A stretch of DNA of 64,000 bases from Flammeovirga sp. SJP92 (GTDB lineage: Bacteria > Bacteroidota > Bacteroidia > Cytophagales > Flammeovirgaceae). Both the position numbers and the translations under genes were made by a program. Position 1 is the stretch's first letter; each line of letters starts with the position of its first letter. This document shows positions 1 to 7,863 of this stretch, piece after piece. The stretch covers positions 62,001-126,000 of the forward strand of contig NZ_LQAQ01000116.1 of assembly GCF_001583495.1 (NCBI RefSeq), read 5' to 3'. The notes below the pieces were generated by a model. The model did no database searches and had not been told where the DNA came from. It worked only from the letters and a program-made list of their open reading frames with translations.

Positions 1-698
1 TGTCAGCTGAGAATGAATACGGCGAAGCACAAGAACAACCAATGCTGTACTTCCATACCAAAGTGGCTTCAACGGTAGAACGACCATTGTTTGAAATGGA
101 AATTACGTCCAATTACAAGCCAGATGGATTAACTGAATTTGAGTTTGAAGGTATGTTCTTCAAGCAGATTTCAGGACCGGAAATCACTTCGGCTACGACT
201 TGGTGGAACATCAACCGTGAAAAGAAAAACCATCCTGACCAATCAAGAAACGGAAACTACATCACAAGATGCTATGCTAGAACATTGGAAGAAAACTCTC
301 AAGCAGAGCATATGATGGTCCCTCTAGGTTCATTTGATACAGAAAATCTCCAAACCATCATGACCGAAACAGGCGTACTTTTCAACGCCGGCGTAGACAT
401 TACTGGAGATCAAAGAATCGAAATCAGAGCCGTAGGAGAAACCGCCTATAACGAAGCAATAGCAAATAATGACGTAGCTTCAAAAATCGATGATTGGCCA
501 TTGGTATACACTACAGCAGAGCATGAAAGAACTGAAAAGGGTTGGTTCTTTATTCACCATAATGCGGAAGCAGGTGTAAAAATCAACGACGCTAAAATGA
601 AAATAGTGGTCCTCTACAGACACATGGGAGCAATCAACAGTGGCTATATGGGATTGGACCAATTGAAAGTCACCGGCAAGTATTTGCTATTTGATTAG
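1..698 (+). CDS. C-terminal part of a secreted or surface protein, function unknown (5' truncated)
   Basis: The reading frame is open from base 3 with no start before residue 14, so the gene begins outside the window; an internal ATG at 42 is unlikely to be the true start. The visible part is about 231 residues and begins with a stretch like the end of a fibronectin type III domain (SAENEYGE). The rest looks like a beta-rich extracellular module with many Trp and Tyr residues and no membrane segment. I do not recognise the family. The next genes are a membrane sensor and sulfatases, so a role in polysaccharide use is possible but not shown. A large palindromic repeat starts 11 bp after the stop codon and could end transcription. 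Confidence 0.6.
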   Translation, partial: SAENEYGEAQEQPMLYFHTKVASTVERPLFEMEITSNYKPDGLTEFEFEGMFFKQISGPEITSATTWWNINREKKNHPDQSRNGNYITRCYARTLEENSQAEHMMVPLGSFDTENLQTIMTETGVLFNAGVDITGDQRIEIRAVGETAYNEAIANNDVASKIDDWPLVYTTAEHERTEKGWFFIHHNAEAGVKINDAKMKIVVLYRHMGAINSGYMGLDQLKVTGKYLLFD

Positions 699-708
699 AC
701 CTATGTTT

Positions 709-839
709 CAAGTGTTAAGCGATAGCGTCACTTGGAACAGGACATTGGCGAAGTCTCCTGACTTCGAAAGATGTTAGTTAGAAGTCGGGAGACTTCTGAT
801 GATCTGTAGGACACGAATGACGCTTTCGCTTAACATTCG
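709..839 (+). repeat. Palindromic repeat, copy 1
   Basis: The outer arms are CAAGTGTTAAGC..GCGTCACTTG (709-734) and CGAATGACGC..GCTTAACATTCG (814-839), which pair with each other imperfectly. The inner arms GAAGTCTCCTGACTTC and GAAGTCGGGAGACTTC also pair. The same nested palindrome is at 5121-5260. Both copies begin 11-14 bp after the stop codon of a plus-strand gene. The right half continues into the long leader repeat that runs to about 1122. Confidence 0.75.
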
Positions 840-1122
840 CGCCAGGGAGATTTTCTACCCAATTTGTTTGGTAGTGCTCCCCTGGCCTTGAAGGGAAAAG
901 CGTTAAAAATTTCATGTATTGAGCCGTTAAAAATGATTTTCTTGTTTGAGCTTTAGCGAGTTTAAAATCATTTAGGCGAGAGGAATGGAATTTAGCTTTT
1001 GACTTCTAAGCCTTGAATTTTTTGCTTCGTTTTTGTTTCAAGACAAAAATGAAGAGGAAGGAAGTTTGAAAGTAGGATGTTGAAAGCTTGTAAAATGATT
1101 AACGGATAGCTGACGATATTTT
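779..1122 (+). repeat. Dispersed leader repeat, copy 1 (upstream of the 7TM sensor gene)
   Basis: About 345 bp that recur with very high identity at 23927-24280 and, inverted and internally shortened, at 19325-19565. The block carries two clear inverted repeats: AAATGATTTT..AAAATCATTT around 930-975, and one around CTTCGTTTTTGT..ACAAAAATGAAG near 1025-1055. It ends about 60 bp before the start codon of the 1182 gene and runs in the same direction. No ORF is seen in it. The remaining bases up to 1181 show nothing else. Confidence 0.8.
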
Positions 1123-1181
1123 AGAGAAGTGGCTTCAAACGAACCACATTCTCCAACATTGACAGAAGAAATGAAAGAATA

Positions 1182-3107
1182 ATGAAAAAGTTACATCGAA
1201 ATATCATTACAATAATCGCTTTTATTTTGGCGACTCCGCTGATGCTTTCAGCGGAGGTACGCCCCAATGAAGTGGTGATTGGACTCGACGATTCTATTCA
1301 GCAACAACTGTTGAATTTAGAAAGCATTCCTTATTGGAAAGACAGCACTCGCTTGATTTCTTACGAAGAAATGCTGGTCAGGAATCCGAAATTCGATGTA
1401 ACGGATCATTATTCGAAAGCAGATTATGACAATGAGGCCAACTACTGGTTGAAGTTTAAAGTCAATATTGATCACAACAGCGCTAAGCATTGGCTTATTG
1501 AAATTTACGATCAGAAAATACAAGAGATCTTCGTTTTTCTTCCATTATTGGACGGTAGTCTGAAAAAGGAAATCATGGGTGCTTCTCATCCTTATGCAAA
1601 AAGAAGGTACGATCACAAAAACTTCGTCATTCCACTGACACATGATATCGATTTTTCAAAACCAATTTTTGTCAAGATCAATAGCAATAAGAAAGTGGAC
1701 CTTCATATGAATTTCCGAAGCATCAACCGTTTTGTGCAGTACTCTACCAAAGAATACCTATGGTTTGGCTTACAGTATGGTGCTTTTATCATTATGGCGG
1801 TGTACTCACTTTTGCTTTGGACGAGTATCCGAGATTTCAAATACATTGCTTATATCGGGCATATCGTGGTGGTGTGTCTGTATAGTATGACCAACGACGG
1901 TGTTGCGTTCCAGTTTTTATGGCCCAAAACGCCAGCTATCAATACCTTTATTAATGCCTTTCTGAGTTTTGCGGTATCTCTGACAGTGACCAATTTTATC
2001 AGAGAAGTCGTAGATAAAAAGTACTTGACAAGGTCTTATCATATTGCCATCAATGTACTTTTCGGCATTCAGTTTCTGGTATTGGTTTTGACTATAATGG
2101 GCGAGGTTCCCTCAGAAGGAAGACTCTCGTTGGTGATCACCTTGCCCGTTTTACTTTTCGGGTTGACCAGTATCTACCGAAAATCCACCATGTCACCCTA
2201 TTACATCATGGGGATTAGTTTTCTGCTGATCGGATGCATTATATGGTACATGAAATGGTACGGTGTGATTCCTCATAACTTCTTCACTTTTTATGGTTTC
2301 AGAATGTCAGTCATTGCTGAAATGTTGGCATTCTCTTTTGCTCTTTATGACACGTTACGTCTTTTGAAAGAAAGCGAACACCAAGCACAACGTAAGCTTT
2401 TGAATCAGCAAAGAATAACGGAATTGATGCACGAACAGGTGATTGAAGAGCAGAAGAAGAACATTGAGTTGAGTAATAAGGTCAATGAAGAACTGGAGCA
2501 AAAAGTAAAGGAGAGAACGGAGGAACTACAGAAAAGAGAAATGCAGTTGGAGGAATTGAATCAGCAACTTTCGCAAAGAGCAGAGAAGCTGGGAAAAACC
2601 AATTACAAGCTCGATGTCACCAACTACAACCTGAAAGATGAAATCAAAAAAGTCATTGAGAAACGCTTTATCAATCAGGTGGTCACACTGACCGAATTCC
2701 AAGATTTATTCCCAGATGCAACGGCTTGTAAGCGTTATTTGGCTAAGCAAAAATGGAGTAATGGATTCAAATGTAAGCAATGCGGAAACTGTTCAGGTTC
2801 TAAAACAGGACAGACATTTACCATGCGTTGTACCAAGTGCGGTTACGTAGATTCAGTGACGAGTAATACGGTTTTCCATGGCGTCAAGTTTGATCTGACC
2901 AAAGCCTTTTACCTTTCCTACATCACACTTTATCAACCCGACGCCTACCGCAATATTGAGTTGAGTGAAATGCTGAATATGTCGAGAAATACAATTTCGA
3001 AGTTTAAGACCAAAGTGAAAGAAGCGAAAGAGAACAAATTACTCATTCCAAATTTCACCATTGAAGAAAACAATACCATTGAAATAGACGAAAAGAAGCA
3101 AGCCTAA
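1182..3107 (+). CDS. 7TMR-DISM membrane sensor fused to an IS1595-type zinc ribbon/HTH domain
   Basis: Predicted inner-membrane receptor of 641 residues. It has a signal peptide (1-24), a periplasmic 7TMR-DISM extracellular domain at about 45-175, seven hydrophobic segments at about 190-395, and a long charged coiled coil at about 400-500. The C-terminus carries a zinc ribbon, C531xxC534 and C550xxC553, of the kind at the N-terminus of IS1595-family transposases, followed by a short helix-turn-helix-like stretch (LSEMLNMSRNTISKFK). No DDE catalytic domain follows, so this is not a transposase. DISM receptors are known as carbohydrate or small-ligand sensors; direct DNA binding from the membrane is my inference. 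Its stop codon overlaps the ATG of the following sulfatase (TAATG), so the two are translationally coupled. Confidence 0.75.
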   Translation: MKKLHRNIITIIAFILATPLMLSAEVRPNEVVIGLDDSIQQQLLNLESIPYWKDSTRLISYEEMLVRNPKFDVTDHYSKADYDNEANYWLKFKVNIDHNSAKHWLIEIYDQKIQEIFVFLPLLDGSLKKEIMGASHPYAKRRYDHKNFVIPLTHDIDFSKPIFVKINSNKKVDLHMNFRSINRFVQYSTKEYLWFGLQYGAFIIMAVYSLLLWTSIRDFKYIAYIGHIVVVCLYSMTNDGVAFQFLWPKTPAINTFINAFLSFAVSLTVTNFIREVVDKKYLTRSYHIAINVLFGIQFLVLVLTIMGEVPSEGRLSLVITLPVLLFGLTSIYRKSTMSPYYIMGISFLLIGCIIWYMKWYGVIPHNFFTFYGFRMSVIAEMLAFSFALYDTLRLLKESEHQAQRKLLNQQRITELMHEQVIEEQKKNIELSNKVNEELEQKVKERTEELQKREMQLEELNQQLSQRAEKLGKTNYKLDVTNYNLKDEIKKVIEKRFINQVVTLTEFQDLFPDATACKRYLAKQKWSNGFKCKQCGNCSGSKTGQTFTMRCTKCGYVDSVTSNTVFHGVKFDLTKAFYLSYITLYQPDAYRNIELSEMLNMSRNTISKFKTKVKEAKENKLLIPNFTIEENNTIEIDEKKQA

Positions 3108-5107
3108 TGAAAGAGGTACTTATAAAAAGAATATTATGGCTATTGATGCTGACAAGTGGAACATCTTTAGCACAAGACCGCCCCAATTTTTTGATTATCG
3201 TAGCCGATGATTTGGGGTATGCAGATGTAGGGTATCATCATTTGAGTAAGGATATTCCTACCAAAAACATTGATAAGTTAGCAGAAAAAGGCGTAGTCTT
3301 TAAAAACGGTTATGTTACTGCACCGGTTTGTGGTCCTTCACGCGCAGCGCTACTGACGGGTAGTTATCAGCAGAGATTTGGTTTTAAAGATAATCCAGGT
3401 CCTTTCCGCCCTTCTCCAGAAGTGGTGCCGGGCATTTCTGATGATTTCCCTACCATTGCTGAAAAATTACAGGAGAATGGATATGCTACCGTTGCCATTG
3501 GAAAGTGGCATTTGGGAGGACAAGAGGATCGAAACTACTTACCGCTTCAAAAAGGGTTTGACCATTATTATGGTTTCTTGGGTGGTGCTTCTTCCTATTA
3601 TTTTGAAGACGAATGCTCTCAATTTTTTATGGAAGATGATCAGCCCATCAAAACACCCAAAGTATACCTAACGGATTTATTTGGTCAGAAAGCCATTGAT
3701 TATATTGATGCACACGATCAGCAACAACCTTTCTTTATGTATTGGGCACCTAACGCAGTTCATACGCCATTGGAAGCACCTCAGGAAGTGTTGAAGAAGT
3801 TTGATCATATCAAAGATCCTAACCGAAAAAAGCTTGTGGCCATGCAGTATGTCATGGATCAGAACATCGGAAAAATCATTCAAAAATTGAAAGAAAAAGG
3901 GATATACGAGAACACCATGATCGTATTTATCTCTGATAATGGAGGAAAACCTGGCGATAATGCATCTCTCAACCTTCCCTTGAACGGTGATAAAGGGACT
4001 TTATTTGAAGGTGGAATCAAAACGCCTTACTTGATGCACTTCCCTGCACAATTACCTAATGGGAAAATCTATGAACCTATGGTATCAAGTATGGACATCT
4101 ATCCTACATTATTATCATTTGCGGGCATTCCTCTTCCGGTACACATTGATGGTGTCAATTTAATTCCATTTGTCACCACGGATAAACATCAGCCACACCA
4201 TCAGCTGTTCTGGAAGAATGCCAACAAGTGGTGTGTTCGTCATGGAGATTGGAAACTGTTTTACGATAAGAAAGCCAAAAAGGAAAGATTGTATCACATC
4301 AGTGCAGACCCTTATGAAAAGGAAGACTTGTATAAAAAGAACCCTGAAAAAGTAGAGGAATTGAAAACCATCTATGCCCATTGGGATCAGAATAATTCAA
4401 AAATTGCTTGGGGTTGGAATCCTTCGGCAGTAGGAAAATACAAAGTACATAATCAGTTTACTTTTGAAGAAATCATCCCTGAACGTTTTGAAAGCAAGCA
4501 GTTCCAGCAAGTAGAAGTGATTCAAAACCCTCACAAAAAAGGATTGAATCAGAGTGAACATGTTTTGGAATTGGAACATGGAGAAAGTACTTCAAAAATC
4601 CGTGTTTCACATGCACCAATGTCACCCAAAGAATTAGGGTACTGCCATTTGAAAATCTACGCTAAAAAAGCAACTGAAGTAGAAGTACATTTGAAATTAG
4701 GAGACGAAACCGAATTCAATCATCAAGTCCAAACGTATACAACAACAGGACAGTGGCAGGATTTAGTCTTTGACTATTCCAAATTCAAAGGAAAGGTGAA
4801 AGGATTGGAAATTGTCTTCAAAGGCAAGAATTCAAAAATCTTTGTAGACGATATATGGTGGAATAAAAACCCACAACCTATCACCGTCAATGATGCTTCT
4901 AAAGTAGAGCAAATCCAACTTTTTACTAGTATCAAAAATAAAAACAAAAAAGTATTGACATGGAAACCTATCCCAAATGTAGACGCCTATGAAGTAAGGC
5001 ATAAAGGGATAGTGATTGCAACAACAGTCAAACATTACGTCCAGATAGAAAAAGGCCTTCCATTACGAGAGATCAAAGTGAAAGCCAGATCGGATCATAA
5101 ACTTTAA
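3107..5107 (+). CDS. Formylglycine-dependent sulfatase (S1 family) with C-terminal beta-sandwich extension
   Basis: Secreted sulfatase of 666 residues, predicted to remove sulfate esters from a polysaccharide in the periplasm or at the surface. It has a signal peptide (1-22, ending SLAQ), the metal-binding start NFLIIVADDLGYADVG, and the maturation motif C75-G-P-S-R, whose Cys is converted to formylglycine. SDNGG and GDWKL blocks are typical of the family. The sulfatase domain ends near 440. The remaining 220 or so residues resemble a carbohydrate-binding beta-sandwich followed by a short fibronectin-like module. The start overlaps the stop of the sensor gene by one base, so it is probably co-expressed with it. 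No sulfatase-maturing enzyme is present in the window. Confidence 0.9.
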   Translation: MKEVLIKRILWLLMLTSGTSLAQDRPNFLIIVADDLGYADVGYHHLSKDIPTKNIDKLAEKGVVFKNGYVTAPVCGPSRAALLTGSYQQRFGFKDNPGPFRPSPEVVPGISDDFPTIAEKLQENGYATVAIGKWHLGGQEDRNYLPLQKGFDHYYGFLGGASSYYFEDECSQFFMEDDQPIKTPKVYLTDLFGQKAIDYIDAHDQQQPFFMYWAPNAVHTPLEAPQEVLKKFDHIKDPNRKKLVAMQYVMDQNIGKIIQKLKEKGIYENTMIVFISDNGGKPGDNASLNLPLNGDKGTLFEGGIKTPYLMHFPAQLPNGKIYEPMVSSMDIYPTLLSFAGIPLPVHIDGVNLIPFVTTDKHQPHHQLFWKNANKWCVRHGDWKLFYDKKAKKERLYHISADPYEKEDLYKKNPEKVEELKTIYAHWDQNNSKIAWGWNPSAVGKYKVHNQFTFEEIIPERFESKQFQQVEVIQNPHKKGLNQSEHVLELEHGESTSKIRVSHAPMSPKELGYCHLKIYAKKATEVEVHLKLGDETEFNHQVQTYTTTGQWQDLVFDYSKFKGKVKGLEIVFKGKNSKIFVDDIWWNKNPQPITVNDASKVEQIQLFTSIKNKNKKVLTWKPIPNVDAYEVRHKGIVIATTVKHYVQIEKGLPLREIKVKARSDHKL

Positions 5108-5120
5108 AGTATTTCTGTTT

Positions 5121-5260
5121 CAAGTGTTAAGCGATAGCGTCACTTGGAACTGATCATTGGCGAAGTCTCCCGACTTCGAACCACCGACCAAATACATTTC
5201 GAAGTCAGGAGACTTCACCAATATAGAATCACAAGTGACGCCTTAACGGCTTAACACTTG
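5121..5260 (+). repeat. Palindromic repeat, copy 2
   Basis: Nested inverted repeat. The outer arms are 5121-5146 and 5232-5260 (CAAGTG..CACTTG, sharing TTAAGC and GCGTCAC). The inner arms are 5159-5180 and 5198-5219 (GAAGTCTCCCGACTTC against GAAGTCAGGAGACTTC). It fills most of the gap between the two sulfatase genes and starts 14 bp after the first stop codon. It could form a large RNA hairpin affecting termination or message stability. Confidence 0.75.
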
Positions 5261-5301
5261 CGACATAAAAAAAGAATAAAGAGACATTCAATAATAATAT
5301 C

Positions 5302-6852
5302 ATGAAAAGCATCATCAATTTTAGTTTTTACTTATTAGTAAGCATTTTTTCCAGCGCATTATTCGCACAAAGTACCACACCGAACATCCTATTAATCACA
5401 GCGGATGATATGGACTTCAATTCCATCGGTGCCAATGGTAGTAAAGTAGAAGACATCACACCGAACATTGACAAACTCGCCTCACAAGGCATTCGATTTA
5501 CAAATGCCCACGTTACAGTAGCCGTTTGTATGCCGTCAAGAGGTGTAATCGGAACAGGCTGTTACCCCAACAACAGTGGTATGACAGGCTTTTTCCCTTC
5601 CAAACCGGAAGTGCCTACATTGGCAGAGGAATTAAAAAAACAGAAGAATTATAAAACGGGTATCCTTGGAAAAGTAAAACACTCTACACCGAAAAAAGTA
5701 GAAAAATATGTGTGGGAATATCAACAAGACTCTAAAGATTTAGGATCAGGTAGATCTCCAAAATTATACAAATCGCACTTCAAGAAATTCTTGGAGCAAG
5801 CGAAATCAGAAAACAGACCTTTCTTTATGATGGCCAACTCTCACGATCCACACCGTCCATTTTTCGTAGACAGTCCAAACTATGAAAGAAACGGTAGACA
5901 GAGACCTTCAAGAATCTATACTCCAGAAGAAGTGGAAGTACCAGGTTTCTTAACGGATATGCCAGAAATAAGACAAGAATTAGCGAACTACTTTAGTTCC
6001 GTAAAACGATGTGACGACACTGTTGGAGCATTATTGGAAGCCTTAGAAGAAGAAGGCCTAACAGAAAATACCATCATCATTTTCTTGTCTGACAACGGTA
6101 TGGCCTTCCCATTTGCCAAGTCCAATGTGTATTTACAATCCACAAGAACACCATTTATGGTCAAATGGCCAAAGCACATTCAGGCAGGGCAGGTCAATGA
6201 AAAAGATATGGTTTCTATGGTCGACTTAATGCCAACACTTTTAGAAGCGACAGGTCTTGAGATTCCGGCGACATTAGACGGAAGAAGTTTCTTACCGATT
6301 TTAAAAGGAAAGAAACAAAAAGACAGAGACATGATTTACACGCATTACAATGAAACATCAGGTAGCAAAGCCTTCCCAATGCGTGCTGTACAAACACACG
6401 ATTACTTGTACATCTTCTCACCATGGGCCGTAGGAGGTAGACAATACAAAACGTCATCGATCAACGGAAAAACATTTACAGCCATGAAAACAGAAGCGGA
6501 AACAAATCCTGAAATGAAAGAGCGTGTAGATTTCTGCCTTTTCAGAACTGTTTCAGAATTCTATGATTTAAAAAATGATCCGAACGGTTTAAATAATGTG
6601 ATCAACTCTCCAAAATACGCAAAGCAACAAGCGGAGTTTGAAAAAGCCATGTTGGAATACATGCAAAAAACAGAGGATCCTATGTTGGACATGTACAATC
6701 ACAAAGAGGATGAGCAATACTTGATCTCTGCCACCCAAAAGCACCAAGAGTACGTCAATGAATTGAACCGTATTCGCAGAGCGGAAAAAAGAAAAGCGAG
6801 AGCAGAAGCTGGTGAAACAGGTAAGAAGAAAAAGAAAAAACAGGCACATTAA
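5302..6852 (+). CDS. Formylglycine-dependent sulfatase (S1 family)
   Basis: Secreted sulfatase of 516 residues with a signal peptide (ending LFAQ), the metal-binding motif NILLITADDMD and the maturation motif C76-M-P-S-R. The block IIFLSDNGMAFPFAK supplies further active-site residues. Its length and MANSHDPHRPF stretch resemble heparan- or N-sulfoglucosamine-type sulfatases, but the true substrate here is more likely an algal polysaccharide. The C-terminus is a short lysine-rich tail (GKKKKKKQAH) that is unusual for an exported enzyme. It lies 194 bp after the first sulfatase on the same strand, separated by a large palindrome. A terminator hairpin follows at 7009. Confidence 0.9.
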   Translation: MKSIINFSFYLLVSIFSSALFAQSTTPNILLITADDMDFNSIGANGSKVEDITPNIDKLASQGIRFTNAHVTVAVCMPSRGVIGTGCYPNNSGMTGFFPSKPEVPTLAEELKKQKNYKTGILGKVKHSTPKKVEKYVWEYQQDSKDLGSGRSPKLYKSHFKKFLEQAKSENRPFFMMANSHDPHRPFFVDSPNYERNGRQRPSRIYTPEEVEVPGFLTDMPEIRQELANYFSSVKRCDDTVGALLEALEEEGLTENTIIIFLSDNGMAFPFAKSNVYLQSTRTPFMVKWPKHIQAGQVNEKDMVSMVDLMPTLLEATGLEIPATLDGRSFLPILKGKKQKDRDMIYTHYNETSGSKAFPMRAVQTHDYLYIFSPWAVGGRQYKTSSINGKTFTAMKTEAETNPEMKERVDFCLFRTVSEFYDLKNDPNGLNNVINSPKYAKQQAEFEKAMLEYMQKTEDPMLDMYNHKEDEQYLISATQKHQEYVNELNRIRRAEKRKARAEAGETGKKKKKKQAH

Positions 6853-7008
6853 TCCCCTCTAATAGCATCAATTTCCAAGGTTGAGCAAAAAAATGAAAAA
6901 TTTTCAATAATTCGATAGGGATTTCAATAGTGAAATACACTTCTGTAGATGAAAAGGTAGTTAAGTAAAGCGATTTATCTTAGTAAATCAATCGTAGTGT
7001 AGTGATAG

Positions 7009-7039
7009 AGGTGATGTTTTGCATCACCTTTATTTTTTT
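7009..7039 (+). terminator. Rho-independent terminator
   Basis: Stem AGGTGATG / CATCACCT with a 5-base loop, followed by TTATTTTTTTG on the plus strand. It sits about 155 bp after the second sulfatase gene and marks the left edge of the accessory island. Confidence 0.7.
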
Positions 7040-7064
7040 GTCTCCATCTGTTTTTGTTATAAGT

Positions 7065-7140
7065 TACAAACTTAAACAATACAATACTCAAGTTCGCAGT
7101 GACGCCTCTCGGCTTGACACGATGAACAGTGGGTAACTTA
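7065..7140 (-). repeat. 3' module repeat, partial copy (array)
   Basis: Contains the palindrome GTTCGCAGTG..CACGATGAAC (7092-7127) and the flank ACAAACTTAAACAATA. Better copies of the same element are at 14261-14505 and 15141-15309. It abuts the 3' end of the minus-strand gene ending at 7138. Confidence 0.6.
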
Positions 7141-7761
7141 TAATCTTCTAGAGTTTTTGTCACCACCGTTCAAATACATTATGAGGTCAATAGTACGATA
7201 TTTTGTCATTTTATAACCGATTTTATTCTCCATAGATTTGTGGATGCTATCATATTCAGTTTTATTGATTATAGTATTACAAAATGAGAGATAATCAAGA
7301 TAGGACTTAGTGTTTTCAACTCTATATTTATGAGGAAATTCATTTTTTAAATATCTATAAATCCTACTATCCCAAATAGCAAATTTATTTGGGTTGATAA
7401 AATGTAATAATTTGGATGTACCAACTAAAGAATTATTAAAGCACTCCTTTAATAATTCTAGTTCATTTTCTTTCAAGGTATTATCTTTTTTGGCAGAATT
7501 TAAAATCTTAAGTACTTCATTTAATTTTGTAGATTTGAAATTAAAAATTGTAGGCATCCATCCATATGTGAAATTAATACCTATTACTAAATTATGTTTT
7601 GTTATTTTTTCAAGATCTTTAAAATATTTCACAAATTCTTTGTATGAAATAAAATCAGAGCTTTGTTTATCAATTTTTATCTTTTGCTCATCGATTAAGA
7701 ATTGTTCAATTGTATTTTGGTTTAAAAGTTCTATTAACATAATTAATTGTTTTAGATACAA
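7138..7761 (-). CDS. Uncharacterised protein, possible partner of the adjacent reverse transcriptase
   Basis: A 207-residue soluble protein, Lys-, Asn- and Ile-rich, with no signal peptide. The only strong motif is SKLLHFINPNKFAIWDSRIY near residue 120, a Trp-Asp-Ser signature seen in several uncharacterised bacterial proteins; I do not know its function. The start may be the second Met (7740). It lies 102 bp downstream of the reverse-transcriptase gene on the same strand and could be co-transcribed with it. The 3' end reaches directly into one copy of the array repeat. A role in phage defence is possible from context only. Confidence 0.65.
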   Translation of the reverse strand: MYLKQLIMLIELLNQNTIEQFLIDEQKIKIDKQSSDFISYKEFVKYFKDLEKITKHNLVIGINFTYGWMPTIFNFKSTKLNEVLKILNSAKKDNTLKENELELLKECFNNSLVGTSKLLHFINPNKFAIWDSRIYRYLKNEFPHKYRVENTKSYLDYLSFCNTIINKTEYDSIHKSMENKIGYKMTKYRTIDLIMYLNGGDKNSRRL

Positions 7762-7863
7762 TGTTTAAGATATGTGCCTGTTATGATTCAGAACACTTTT
7801 AGTATAAAAAACTTACCCTTTCTGATGTAAGCATTTAGAAAGTTATAGGTAGTTTCCTTCTAA

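Noticed and set aside
1182-3107. Insertion sequence of the IS1595 family
   Set aside because: Only the zinc ribbon is shared; there is no DDE domain and no terminal inverted repeats, and the rest of the protein is a membrane receptor.
7394-7768. 124-codon plus-strand frame opposite the 7138 gene
   Set aside because: It is the antisense shadow of a more gene-like minus-strand frame that has a clear motif and fits the array direction.
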